A stretch of DNA of 64,000 nucleotides from NCBI RefSeq assembly GCF_000716535.1, contig NZ_JNWV01000013.1:1-64000 (forward strand), given 5' to 3'. Source of the DNA: Streptomyces flaveolus. GTDB taxonomy: Bacteria; Actinomycetota; Actinomycetes; Streptomycetales; Streptomycetaceae. A model generated the notes under the pieces. That model saw only the letters and a program-made list of their open reading frames with translations. It did no database searches and had not been told where the DNA came from. The position numbers were made by a program, and so were the translations under genes. Below, piece by piece: positions 33,105 to 41,529 of the stretch; positions within the stretch are counted from its first letter, which is position 1, and each line of letters opens with the position of its first letter.

Positions 33105-33151
33105 AAGGACCTCACCTCGCGCCCTTGCCATCGGCGCGTGGTGAGGTCCTT
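33105..33151. terminator. Bidirectional terminator
   Basis: A perfect 12-bp stem, AAGGACCTCACC (33105-33116) with GGTGAGGTCCTT (33140-33151), separates the convergent lectin gene and the T7SS cargo operon. As RNA from either strand the stem ends in a short U-run (CCUU). Confidence 0.85.
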
Positions 33152-33193
33152 CTCCGTGTTGTGACGCCCTTCCGGACCGGTTCGCAAGTCGCC

Positions 33194-33547
33194 TCAGATG
33201 TGCGGGCGGAAGTGCGACGTGTCCTTGATGGCCTCGGTGTTGTCGCTCTGGGTCTTCTCGAAGTTCCGGCCGGCGTTGTACGTCATGTCGCCGGCACTCT
33301 GCACGGCCTGGGCCAGCATACGTATGCCCTCACGGAGCGGGGTGTGGTACTGGACGTAGTTCTGGACGTACTGGCGGCCGTAGGAGTCATTGCCCCACGG
33401 GGGATCGGCCGGGTCGAACGCGGTGGCGTTCGCGAACTGTTCCGCCGCGTTGCTCGTGCTCTCCGCGACCTGGCTGGTGGCATCGCCGCCGACCTGGATG
33501 CGTCGCGGGTCGGCGGCGAAGACGGCTTCGTCAGCCACGCTTGTCAC
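33194..33547 (-). CDS. EspC/WXG100-like secreted protein
   Basis: 117-aa helical protein. Text such as VFAADPRRIQVGGDATSQVAESTSNAAEQFANAT and PLREGIRMLAQAVQSAGDMTYNAGRNFEKT has the amphipathic helix-turn-helix layout of EspC/DUF2580-like T7SS proteins. DPPWGND in the loop is a WxN-type turn rather than WXG. It overlaps the YbaB-like gene upstream by 17 bp, so the two are translationally coupled. GTG 33547 is used; GTG 33538, three codons later, is equally plausible. It is the last gene of the secretion-cargo operon before the bidirectional terminator. Confidence 0.75.
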   Translation of the reverse strand: MTSVADEAVFAADPRRIQVGGDATSQVAESTSNAAEQFANATAFDPADPPWGNDSYGRQYVQNYVQYHTPLREGIRMLAQAVQSAGDMTYNAGRNFEKTQSDNTEAIKDTSHFRPHI

Positions 33548-33953
33548 CCCCGGTGGCCGGCGGGGCGAGCACTTCTTCCAGCGTTCCGCCGTCGAGGAGC
33601 CTGTCCAGGTTGAGGCGGTCGAGGACGCCGCCGCCCGCGGCGCCCGGACCGGTGCCGCCCACGGATTCCATGATGGCCGTGGCCCGCGAGGTCACCTGGG
33701 CCCGGGAGGCCGCCATGGCCTCCAGCACACTGGCCGCGAGCGCCTGCCCGGTCATCTCCTTGAACTTGTTGTTGGGGAAGCGCAGCCCCGACGGCGTCCC
33801 GTCGGTGCCGATCGTGATCTCGACGGCGCCGTCCCGGGACCGTGCCGTGACGGAGATCGACTTGATCTGCTGCCTGGCTTCGATGAGGGCTTCGCGCTTC
33901 TTCATGAACTGGGCGAGTGCTTGCTGCTGCTGTTCTTCCAGCGATGAACTCAT
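33531..33953 (-). CDS. YbaB/EbfC-like protein of the T7SS locus
   Basis: 140-aa protein with an N-terminal coiled-coil (EEQQQQALAQFMKKREALIEA), then SVTARSRDGAVEITIGTDGTPSGLRF and NNKFKEMTGQALAASVLEA, the strand-strand-helix of the YbaB fold. YbaB-type proteins bind nucleic acid, but T7SS-linked members are common in Streptomyces and their role is unclear. The Gly-rich tail ends VLDRLNLDRLL..VLAPP. ATG 33953 starts 60 bp downstream of the AAWKG gene stop. Confidence 0.75.
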   Translation of the reverse strand: MSSSLEEQQQQALAQFMKKREALIEARQQIKSISVTARSRDGAVEITIGTDGTPSGLRFPNNKFKEMTGQALAASVLEAMAASRAQVTSRATAIMESVGGTGPGAAGGGVLDRLNLDRLLDGGTLEEVLAPPATGGDKRG

Positions 33954-34013
33954 GAGTGCTCCTGTGCTGGTGCGGCCGCTTGCGGGAAACGGCTGACGAT
34001 CCGGATGCCGGGG

Positions 34014-36866
34014 TCAGTGGCCGATCGACGCGGGGAGGCCGCCTTCCTCCGTGCCCCACACGTCCTTGCCGTTGCCCGACCAGGCGGACTGGGTCGCCTG
34101 CCGGGGGCCGCCGGGACCGTAGGCGGACTCGGTGGAGGGCCGGCGGGGGCCGAGGAGTTCGTCGGAGTCGGTCTCCTCCTCCTCCCATTCCTCGGGATCC
34201 TCGGCGGGGGCACCCTGCTGGGCGAACGCGGGCCCGCCGTGCGCGTACACGGCGCCGTCCATGTCGTTGCCGTCGTAGAGCTGGCGTTCCCGGTCGCCGC
34301 CGCCCTGCTGGTTCCCCTGCTGGCCGCCCATGCGGTTCATGCCGGCCATCATCATCATGGGCGAGAGCAGGCCCATGGCGTTCTGGCTGTCCGAAACTCC
34401 GCCGGCCGCCGCACCCACGCCCGTACCCGCACCCGCGGCGATGCTTCCCGCCTCTGCCGCGAGCGCCTTGTTGGCCTCCGTCGCCGCCGCGCTCTCCGGG
34501 CTCGGGATCGTCTGGTACCGCCCGTCCGAGGTGGTCACCAGTCCGCTGCCGTCCGTGTGTTTGAACTCGGTGACGCCGTTGGGGTGCCTGGTGATGGCGG
34601 TGCCGTCCGGCGTGTGAGTGGTGACCCCGCCGCCGCTGTAGGTGGGGATGTGGACGGACGGCATGTCCAGCTTGCTGCCGCCGGGGCGCGGACTCGTGCC
34701 GTATCCCGTGGCCTCGGTGGTGGTGATCCTCCCGTTCGGGTGCAGCGTGGTGGTACTCCCGTCCGGGTTGTGGGTGATGATGTCGCCCTTGCCGTCGACG
34801 GAGATGGTGCTGCCGTCGCCCGTGGTGATGGTCTTTCCGGGGTCGAGATGGCTGGTGGTGGTGTGCCCCTGTGCGTCCACGCTGGTCACGTCCCCGTTGG
34901 GGTGCACGGTGACCTTGGAGCCGTCCAGGTTGTCGGTGGTGAGGCTGCCGTCGGGGTTGATGTGGGAGACGGTGCCGTCGGGCGAGGTCAGCTGTGTCTC
35001 GCCGCCAGGTTTGACGATCTCCGACGCACCGTTGTCGAACGTGGTCGTCTTGGTGCCGTCGGGTGCCGTCTGGGTCAGACTGCCGTCCGCGTTGCGGGTG
35101 ATGCTGGTGCCGTCCGGGTTGCTGAGCGACTCACCGACGCCGAGGTGGCTGGTGGTGGAGTGCCCCTGCGGGTCCACGGTGGTCACGTCGCCGTCGGGCG
35201 AGATCGTGCGGCTGGTTCCGTCGGGGAACACCGAGGTGATGCTGCCGTCGGCGTTGCGGGTGAGCGTGTTGCCGTTCGGGTACCTGGTCGTCACGCCGGT
35301 GGGGGTACGGGTGGTGGTGCTGCCGTCGATGTTGCTGATGGGCAGTCCGGAGCCGAAGTTCGTGAGGCCGCCGACGTTCGCCGGCATGGTGACGTCCGGT
35401 ATGTCGCCGCCCAAGCCGCCGTTGCCGGTGAAGTCCGGTGCCTTGGTCGTGAACTGGTCGCCCAGCCCGTTGCCCAGCCCGTGCGAGGCGTCACCGTTGC
35501 CGGTGAGGTTCGCCAGGCTGTTGCCGAGGCCGTTGCCCATGTTGTTGAGGCCGTCGCCCAGGCCTTGGAAGCTGTTGTTGAGGCCGTCGCCCAGGCCCTT
35601 GAAGCCGTTGTTCAGACCGTCACCGAGGTTATGGATACCGTCGCCGAGCTTCTTCAGGTTGTCGTCCAGGCTGCTGTTGCTCGAGTCGTTGCTCTCCTGC
35701 TGGACATCCGAGGTCAGTGTGGAACTCGTGTCGCTGAAGGAGTACGCCGGATTCCACGACGGGTCAAGCACACGTGACCAGTCCTTCTGGAGGGTCTCGA
35801 GCACCTGCCGGGCAGGTGCGTCCAGATTGGTCTCGATGTTGGTGATCCAGCGGTTCTGGGCTTCCTGGACCATCGCGTGCCAGGTGGAGGTGGCGGTCAG
35901 TCCGCCGAACGCGGTGTCCTCCGAGAAGTCCGACGTGAACGCCGCGCCGATGATCTGGCTGGTTTGTGTGTTGACTCTCTCCAGGATCTGGCGAGAGTTG
36001 TGATCGATGATCCAACGCCCCACCTCCACGAACACCTGGTTGAGCACGTCCAGCGGATCCGCGGGAATATGCTGCTCCGTCTTCGAACCGTCCGGCAGCG
36101 AGGTGGTGATGGGCTTTCCCTGCTGCCAGTAGAAATCGGAGTAGATCTTGTGCAGGTCCGTGTATGCCTTGTACAGGGATTGTTCAGCCCCGATCAGGTC
36201 GTCCCCGTGCAGTGTCTTGCTGACGAATCCTGTGGAAGGGGACCGGTGCTGCGGACTAAATCCCGGCGGCTGGAGTTGCGAGATGTAGTTCTCGTACTTC
36301 TTGTGGATGTCGTCGATCAGGAGCCAGAACGCGCCTGCGGCGTTCCCCTTCCAGGCCGCACGCTCACTGCCGAGTTGATGCTTCCAGTCCGCGAGGACCG
36401 CGGCCTGCTGCCTGAAGAAATCCCCTGCCGCGTCGAACGACCAGGCCAGCTCGGCGAATGACTTGAGCTGCACACCGTCCACCGAGGGCGCACCGTCTGC
36501 CCCGGCGCCGAGATCGCCCTTCACCGAGGAGTAGTTCGTCAGCAGGTTGGTGAGAGAAGCGTCCGATCTGCCCCAGTACCCGTGAAACGAGGGATCGTCC
36601 AGGTAGGCGATATCGACCCGGCACTTGCGTGCCGCCTTGCCGCCGCCACTCGTGAAGAACTCGAAGTGCCAGCCTTTGTTGGGCTCCTTCGGCACGATCA
36701 GGGCGAAAAAGTCGTCCTCGCTGTCAAACTGCTTCCCCCCTGGCTTGAACGAGTAATTGATCCAGGGGATGCCACTGTCTCCGCTGACCTTTGTCACGTC
36801 ATCGCGCTTGACAGGTGGCCAACCAGTCAGCAGGTGCAGGATGTCTTCCCAGCTCTGTACGGCCAT
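34014..36866 (-). CDS. AAWKG-family T7SS-associated large repeat protein
   Basis: 950-aa protein. It begins with a globular domain (SWEDILHLLTGWPPVKRDD; WINYSFKPGGKQFDSEDDFFAL), then a helical WXG100-like hairpin containing AAWKG at about 169. A region of LGDGLNN heptads (about 406-449) follows, then at least ten beta-hairpin units of the type NPDGS-TT-xPDGT (about 520-770), and an acidic tail with WEEEETDSDELLG. The WxG turn within a helical pair is the mark of type VII substrates. The repeats would form a rod, as in surface or secreted spacers. It sits inside the WXG100 operon, 31 bp after the helical accessory gene. No enzyme domain is visible. Confidence 0.75.
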   Translation of the reverse strand: MAVQSWEDILHLLTGWPPVKRDDVTKVSGDSGIPWINYSFKPGGKQFDSEDDFFALIVPKEPNKGWHFEFFTSGGGKAARKCRVDIAYLDDPSFHGYWGRSDASLTNLLTNYSSVKGDLGAGADGAPSVDGVQLKSFAELAWSFDAAGDFFRQQAAVLADWKHQLGSERAAWKGNAAGAFWLLIDDIHKKYENYISQLQPPGFSPQHRSPSTGFVSKTLHGDDLIGAEQSLYKAYTDLHKIYSDFYWQQGKPITTSLPDGSKTEQHIPADPLDVLNQVFVEVGRWIIDHNSRQILERVNTQTSQIIGAAFTSDFSEDTAFGGLTATSTWHAMVQEAQNRWITNIETNLDAPARQVLETLQKDWSRVLDPSWNPAYSFSDTSSTLTSDVQQESNDSSNSSLDDNLKKLGDGIHNLGDGLNNGFKGLGDGLNNSFQGLGDGLNNMGNGLGNSLANLTGNGDASHGLGNGLGDQFTTKAPDFTGNGGLGGDIPDVTMPANVGGLTNFGSGLPISNIDGSTTTRTPTGVTTRYPNGNTLTRNADGSITSVFPDGTSRTISPDGDVTTVDPQGHSTTSHLGVGESLSNPDGTSITRNADGSLTQTAPDGTKTTTFDNGASEIVKPGGETQLTSPDGTVSHINPDGSLTTDNLDGSKVTVHPNGDVTSVDAQGHTTTSHLDPGKTITTGDGSTISVDGKGDIITHNPDGSTTTLHPNGRITTTEATGYGTSPRPGGSKLDMPSVHIPTYSGGGVTTHTPDGTAITRHPNGVTEFKHTDGSGLVTTSDGRYQTIPSPESAAATEANKALAAEAGSIAAGAGTGVGAAAGGVSDSQNAMGLLSPMMMMAGMNRMGGQQGNQQGGGDRERQLYDGNDMDGAVYAHGGPAFAQQGAPAEDPEEWEEEETDSDELLGPRRPSTESAYGPGGPRQATQSAWSGNGKDVWGTEEGGLPASIGH

Positions 36867-36897
36867 CGTCCTACTGCTCCGGGAAAGTCATGGGCCG

Positions 36898-37365
36898 TCA
36901 GAGCCCCAGGGAATTCTGGCCGCCGCCGGTGCCCGATCCGGAACCGGAGCCCGTGCCGCCGCCAAGTGCCGTCTGATAGTCGCTGATCGCGTGCATGAAC
37001 TTCTGCGACTTGACCTCTGTGAGGTTGTGTTCCTGGGCCTGCTTCATGTCCTTGATCACACTCTCCAGATTGGCCTGGAGCTTCGTGAAGGCGGCCTTGT
37101 GACGGCTGAACACGGTGTCGATCGCGGTGGCGGCCTTCTGGGCATTCGCGCAGATGTTCTTTCCACCGGTCTGGTCGTCACCGGCCATGGGGCCGATGGC
37201 CAGAATCTGAGGTTTCTTGCTGACGTCGTAGAGCGAGGTCGGGTGCGCGTCGGGCGACCGGATGTCGTCCAGTTTGCGGAGGAAGCCGCTGACGTCGGTG
37301 TCGATGAAGCTCTGCAGAGCCGCGAAATCGAGTTGATCCAGGTGGTGGTTATCGTTACCGGGCAT
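36898..37365 (-). CDS. T7SS-locus helical accessory protein
   Basis: 155-aa protein, mostly alpha-helical, with a Gly/Ser-rich tail. It has FAALQSFIDTDVSGFLRKLD, then AATAIDTVFSRHKAAFTKLQANLESVIKDM and QEHNLTEVKSQKFMHAISDYQ. It lacks a WXG motif, but its length and helical hairpin suggest an EspG/EspD-like partner or a secreted accessory. GGGAGGAAG precedes ATG 37363-37365 at good spacing. It lies between the small WXG100 gene and the AAWKG gene in the same operon. No named family was recognised. Confidence 0.7.
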   Translation of the reverse strand: MPGNDNHHLDQLDFAALQSFIDTDVSGFLRKLDDIRSPDAHPTSLYDVSKKPQILAIGPMAGDDQTGGKNICANAQKAATAIDTVFSRHKAAFTKLQANLESVIKDMKQAQEHNLTEVKSQKFMHAISDYQTALGGGTGSGSGSGTGGGQNSLGL

Positions 37366-37407
37366 GGGCGTCTTCCTCCCGCTTCGACGTGTCGTGGTGA
37401 AAGGGGG

Positions 37408-37704
37408 TTACATCTTGATGTCCATGAACCCCTCGGCGTTCGTCTGGACCACCTTCTTGTAGTTGTCCGAGACGTCGGTCAGGGTCGTGTAGAACCTCTG
37501 CAGGATGAGCGACAGGTTGTCCACCTCCTGGTTCCAGGTGGGCAGGACCTTCTGGTAGTAGACGTTCTTGTCCTCACCCTGCCACTCATTGATCACCTGC
37601 TGGATGTTGTTCTCCAGCTCGTGCATGGTCTGCGCGATCGCCTTGGTCTGCTCCTCCATGGCCTGAGCCGACTGGCCCACCTGGAGGTGATCGATGTCGA
37701 TCAT
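37408..37704 (-). CDS. WXG100-family protein (EsxB-type)
   Basis: 98-aa two-helix protein of canonical WXG100 size. Helix 1 is EEQTKAIAQTMHELENNIQQVI, the turn is NEWQGED (WQG), and helix 2 runs from YYQKVLPTWNQEVDNL to about DNYKKVV. The short C-terminal tail NAEGFMDIKM could carry the secretion signal. GAGGAGA precedes ATG 37704. Such proteins are exported as heterodimers and help gate EccC; the next gene upstream (37770) is the likely partner. Confidence 0.9.
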   Translation of the reverse strand: MIDIDHLQVGQSAQAMEEQTKAIAQTMHELENNIQQVINEWQGEDKNVYYQKVLPTWNQEVDNLSLILQRFYTTLTDVSDNYKKVVQTNAEGFMDIKM

Positions 37705-37769
37705 GATGTCTCCTCGGAAGTCTGGTTGTTCTGCGAGGCGGCGCCCCGTGAAGGGGCGGTGCGGCTGCG

Positions 37770-38171
37770 TCAGCCGGCAGGGTTGAGCGCTCCGTAGGTG
37801 TGGTCCGCGGTGGTGCCGGTGCTGGTGGCTGTGCTCATGACGCCCTGGCCGTAACCGGTCAGGCCGCCGCCACTGTTCACCACGGCCTGGAGGTTGGCCT
37901 CCTGCACGTGCTCGTCGCGCTGCATGCTCTCACCGAGCGTGTTCTCCATGGCGATGCAGGTGTTCTTGATGCGGTCGACTTCGGCCAGCCAGGTGTCGAT
38001 CACCTGGCCCATCGTGTTGCCGTCCTCGCCCTGGTAGTGGGTGGCGAGCGCCTGGCGGTGCTGCCTGACGACGTCCTGGGTGTTCGTCAGGCCCTGGCGG
38101 GCCTGCTCCAGGAAGCCGATGGACTTGATGTACGCCTCTTTTGACGACTTCTGCTGGCCAGAGTCTGCCAT
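37770..38171 (-). CDS. WXG100-like protein (EsxA-type) with extended tail
   Basis: 133-aa protein. Two helices (KEAYIKSIGFLEQARQGL; MGQVIDTWLAEVDRIKNTC) flank the turn HYQGED, where Tyr replaces the Trp of WXG. The second helix is followed by a Gly/Ser/Thr tail about 35 residues longer than in typical EsxA. AGGAGAGAG precedes ATG 38171. It is the first gene of the cargo operon, 124 bp after eccB, and pairs with the 98-aa WXG100 gene 65 bp further on. Confidence 0.85.
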   Translation of the reverse strand: MADSGQQKSSKEAYIKSIGFLEQARQGLTNTQDVVRQHRQALATHYQGEDGNTMGQVIDTWLAEVDRIKNTCIAMENTLGESMQRDEHVQEANLQAVVNSGGGLTGYGQGVMSTATSTGTTADHTYGALNPAG

Positions 38172-38194
38172 GGTCTCTCTCCTGGTGTCGTGAA

Positions 38195-38213
38195 GGCTCC
38201 GGCAGCCGGAGCC
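38195..38213 (-). promoter_or_regulatory. 5'-UTR hairpin of the WXG100 operon
   Basis: GGCTCCGG (38195-38202) pairs with CCGGAGCC (38206-38213) around a 3-nt loop, 24 bp upstream of the EsxA-type start. It could attenuate read-through from eccB or protect the cargo mRNA. A smaller stem, CGCCCC/GGGGCG at 37742-37758, sits between the two WXG100 genes. Confidence 0.5.
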
Positions 38214-38295
38214 GGGATGTGCCGGGCGACAGGTTTCGTGATGCCGTAACCCTCGCCATCACATGAGGACGAGATACGTGCCTGCGTGGTTCACA

Positions 38296-39816
38296 CTAAC
38301 TCGTGGGCGACGAGCCTGTCTTCGGTGCCTGCTTGTTGCCGGATCCGCACACAGGTGTGCCGGTGACAGCCGCCCGACCGCTTGCCGACGCCTCGGGCGA
38401 CAGATCAGGGCCAGTGGGCAGCATGTTCAGCAGGGAGGCGGGCAGGCCCTCCGCCGCCGACAGGTCGTACCCCAGGTCCTTGGCCGCGTCGGCCGTCGGT
38501 ACACGGTACTTGACGCCGTTGTCCGTCACGAGGTACGTGGTGGTGCCCGTGCCGTTTCCGGAGCTGCTCAGCGCGTGCACCAGGCTCCCGCTCCCCGGCG
38601 CCACCGCGATGCCGTCGACCGGCAGACAGGCGGGTGCCAGCGCCTTCAGCGGCGGCAGGGCCTCCTCGATGACCGTCTTCGCCGGCACCAGCGACAGGGT
38701 CACCTTGATGCTCTTGGTGCCCTGCGGGTCCAGGCCGACACACACCCCGGCGGAGCCGGGCACGCTCAGGAGCGTGGGCGGCGCCGACGGAAGCTGTGCC
38801 CCGGCCTGTCGTACGGCGGAGCCGGTTGCCGAACCGGTGGGAGCCAGAGCGCCGCTGAGCGCCTGCGGCGACAGGACCAGCTCCTTGGGCGCCCCGCCCT
38901 GATAGGCCTTCTGCTTCGTGTCGGGGTCGCTGAGGGCAAGCGCCGCCTGGGTCGGGGTGATCGGGGTGAGACCGTCCTCACCGAGCACGTAGTAGCGCTT
39001 CGCGGACCCGGGCGTCTCGACGGTGAACACCTGGCCGACACGGGTGGGCTGCCCGTCCAGCTTCGGGCCGCTGCCGCCGAGCCCTGTCACCGGCGGAGCC
39101 GCGAGGTCAGGGCCGGCGGGCACGGCGTCGAGGAACGCGGCGGACACGGTGGTCGGGCTGACGCCTCCGTAACCCAGCGCCGCCAGCGCCGTCTTGCCGC
39201 CGGCCACCTTGAACCGGTTGTCCTGCCACAGCAGATATGTGTCGCCGTCCGGCCCCGCGACCAGGACGGCCTGGTCCGTCCGTACGCCCGAGCCGTCCGG
39301 CTCGGCATCGACGGCGAGCACGGTCAGCGGCTTGTGCGCCCCGGAGTCGGTCGCGGTGGTGGCGGCGCAGACCTGCCAGGGGTGGGCGTTGAGGTTGTCC
39401 TGGGTGGGCAGCGAGTCGGGAGCGCCGGGTATGCCGACCTCGGTGCCGTGCCGGGCCGAGCCGAGGGAATTGGCGGACACCGACACGGTCGACATGTCGG
39501 CACCCAGCAGCAGCCGCGCGGAGGGGTAGTTCAGCACCGTGTGCAGCCGGCCGTCATAGACGTACCGGGTGCCGGTCTCCTTCTCGACGATGAGTGCCTT
39601 GCCGCTCTGCCAGGTCGTGTTGCCGCCCGGCTTGACCAGGCCGAACACCAGAAACCCGGCGGATACGACGCCGGCGATGGCCAGTCCGTAGGTCATTCCG
39701 CGGTTGGTCCGCCGGGTGGGCGGCTCCACCACGTCGGGGTCCGCTCGCAGGAGGCCCGAGGTCAGCCGGGACACCAGGAACTGGTGCGCCACGACCTGGT
39801 CGCGTCGGGACTGCAT
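38296..39816 (-). CDS. eccB: Type VII secretion core protein EccB
   Basis: 506-aa core component of the inner-membrane complex. The N-terminus MQSRRDQVVAHQFLVSRL is the EccB signature, followed by one transmembrane helix at about 41-62 and a large extracytoplasmic region of tandem R1-R6-like repeats (SVPGSAGVCVGLDPQG; YRVPTADAAKDLGYD; the LLNMLPTGPDLSPE ending). AGGAGGTG just before ATG 39816 is a near-perfect ribosome site. It follows eccD by 18 bp and so is translated from the same mRNA. Confidence 0.95.
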   Translation of the reverse strand: MQSRRDQVVAHQFLVSRLTSGLLRADPDVVEPPTRRTNRGMTYGLAIAGVVSAGFLVFGLVKPGGNTTWQSGKALIVEKETGTRYVYDGRLHTVLNYPSARLLLGADMSTVSVSANSLGSARHGTEVGIPGAPDSLPTQDNLNAHPWQVCAATTATDSGAHKPLTVLAVDAEPDGSGVRTDQAVLVAGPDGDTYLLWQDNRFKVAGGKTALAALGYGGVSPTTVSAAFLDAVPAGPDLAAPPVTGLGGSGPKLDGQPTRVGQVFTVETPGSAKRYYVLGEDGLTPITPTQAALALSDPDTKQKAYQGGAPKELVLSPQALSGALAPTGSATGSAVRQAGAQLPSAPPTLLSVPGSAGVCVGLDPQGTKSIKVTLSLVPAKTVIEEALPPLKALAPACLPVDGIAVAPGSGSLVHALSSSGNGTGTTTYLVTDNGVKYRVPTADAAKDLGYDLSAAEGLPASLLNMLPTGPDLSPEASASGRAAVTGTPVCGSGNKQAPKTGSSPTS

Positions 39817-39834
39817 GATGACACCTCCTCAGAT

Positions 39835-41235
39835 TCAGCCGAACATGCTGCGCAGGCGCTGGTAGATGTCGAGGACCCACAGGGCCAGGGGGAGCAGGGC
39901 GAGGGCGGTACCCGACTGGAGCAGATCGCCCGCCCGTCCCCAGTAGGGCAGCAGCCGTCGTCCGGGCACCGTCCAGGAGACGACCGCGGTGAGCGCCGCG
40001 CCCAGGAGCAGCGTGGCGGTGCCGAGCAATTGCCCTCTCTCGCCGTGCCGGACGGCGAGCTCGAAGACCAGCAGCACCGTGCCGATGCCCGCCGGCAGGG
40101 TCAGGGCGATCCGCTGCCAGGACGTCCCCAGGCTGCGGCCGTGCAGGGCGAGCAGAAGGGCGAGGACGAGCACGGTGACCGTCTCGGGCCAGCCGGGGCG
40201 GCGGGCCATGGCCGTGAGGGCGGCGAGGCAGACCACGCCCACCGCGCCGTACAGACCGGTCATCCAGTGGTCGACCGCGCGGCCGCCGTCGGCGACGTCG
40301 GCCTCGGTGCGGGGCTCGATGCCCTCCTGGAGCTGGCCGGGGTTGGTGGGCAGCGGGGGCAGGCGCAGACCGGAGAGCGAGAAGGACATCATCGGAATGA
40401 AGGCGCCCAGGAGCACGGCCGCGCAGGCGACCGCGGCGGCGGCCTGGTGGGCCGAGACGTCCAGCGTCACCATGAGTGCGCCGCCGAGCACCGCCGCCAG
40501 CGACAGCACCCCGCAGGACGCGAAGACCACGGGGTAGCCGGAGACCATCGCGGTGGCCAGGATCAGCCCGACGGTGCCCGCCGCACCCGCGGCGAGCAGC
40601 TGGGCGCCCCCGGTCCGGGCCGAGCCGCCCCCGGCCTGTCCGCCGCCCACCAGCAGCAGGCCGGACTCCGCCAGGAAGGCCGCGCCGAACAGGCCCAGCA
40701 GCACGCCGCCTTGCGGGTCGTCCAGCACCCGGGCGGCGGAACCCGCCCCGGACAGCGCGAGCAGGGCCGCGCCCGCCGCGAGGATCACCCGGTCGCCCGG
40801 GTCGCCGTCGGACACGACGAGCAGTGCCAGGCAGCCCAGCAGGGCCGAGGCCATGACCAGACGCAGCACCCACCGGCTGACCTGCGGGCTCCACGCGTGC
40901 GGCAAGCCCTGAACCACCGCCGACACGGCTTCGAGCAGGCTGTCGTAGCGCACCGGGGGAAGGGCCTCGGTGTGGGGGCGCAACACCAGTGTCTCGCCCT
41001 CGCGCAGGTCGAGGGACTCGGGTGTGCCCTCGGTGTCCAGAGGGTGCCCGCCGAGACGCTGCAGGACCCAACCGCCGTGTTCCAGGCCGTGTTCGGCCAG
41101 GTCCTCGCCCGCATGCTCCACGATCACGGGCATCAGGTCGGCGATCGGGACGTCAGCCGGGACGGCGAGGTCCAGCACCTTGTCAGGGGCGCGCACCGTG
41201 AGACGGCACAGGCCGTTCAGCGAGCCATCGCTCAT
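39835..41235 (-). CDS. eccD: Type VII secretion channel protein EccD
   Basis: 466-aa polytopic membrane protein. Residues 1-85 form the YukD/ubiquitin-like domain (CRLTVRAPDKVLDLAVPADVPIADLMP; the LREGETLVLRP end). From about residue 118 there are some eleven hydrophobic segments (LVMASALLGCLALLVV, VILAAGAALLALSGA and so on). EccD dimers make the membrane barrel of the ESX pore. The ATG at 41235 gives MSDGSLNGLCRL; the ribosome site is weak. It heads the eccD-eccB unit and is divergent from eccC. Confidence 0.95.
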   Translation of the reverse strand: MSDGSLNGLCRLTVRAPDKVLDLAVPADVPIADLMPVIVEHAGEDLAEHGLEHGGWVLQRLGGHPLDTEGTPESLDLREGETLVLRPHTEALPPVRYDSLLEAVSAVVQGLPHAWSPQVSRWVLRLVMASALLGCLALLVVSDGDPGDRVILAAGAALLALSGAGSAARVLDDPQGGVLLGLFGAAFLAESGLLLVGGGQAGGGSARTGGAQLLAAGAAGTVGLILATAMVSGYPVVFASCGVLSLAAVLGGALMVTLDVSAHQAAAAVACAAVLLGAFIPMMSFSLSGLRLPPLPTNPGQLQEGIEPRTEADVADGGRAVDHWMTGLYGAVGVVCLAALTAMARRPGWPETVTVLVLALLLALHGRSLGTSWQRIALTLPAGIGTVLLVFELAVRHGERGQLLGTATLLLGAALTAVVSWTVPGRRLLPYWGRAGDLLQSGTALALLPLALWVLDIYQRLRSMFG

Positions 41236-41529
41236 GGGGGCAACAGCCTTCCGGAGGAAGTTGTACGGCCGTCCCACGTCGCGGTCCGAGGACCACGACG
41301 TGGCACGGCGAGACGGTCGAAAACGTTTGTCCGCACGGGCGCGGACACCGGTCTGCCGGGTGGAGCGTGGTGTTCGTGGCTTGCGCTGCCTTCGCCAGAA
41401 GCACCTGGCAGCAGATACTCTCATGTCCACAAGCGTCTCTTCACCGGAGCCCCGGGGTCACACGTATCTTCCTGTCGCCCTCGGGCGGGGCCCTGTCGAA
41501 CCTCCCTGTGCACATTGAAGGAGAGCCAG
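41236..41529. promoter_or_regulatory. Divergent promoter region eccD / eccC
   Basis: 294-bp gap between the two core genes. TACTCT near 41416 is a possible eccC -10 box, with TTCGCC 19 nt upstream. GAAAACGTTTG near 41320 may serve eccD. Neither is strong. No gene seen. Confidence 0.35.

Noticed and set aside
38263..41529. Extension of the eccC frame upstream to 38263
   Set aside because: The frame happens to be open through eccB and eccD in antisense, but EccC homology and the AAGGAG site place the start at TTG 41530.
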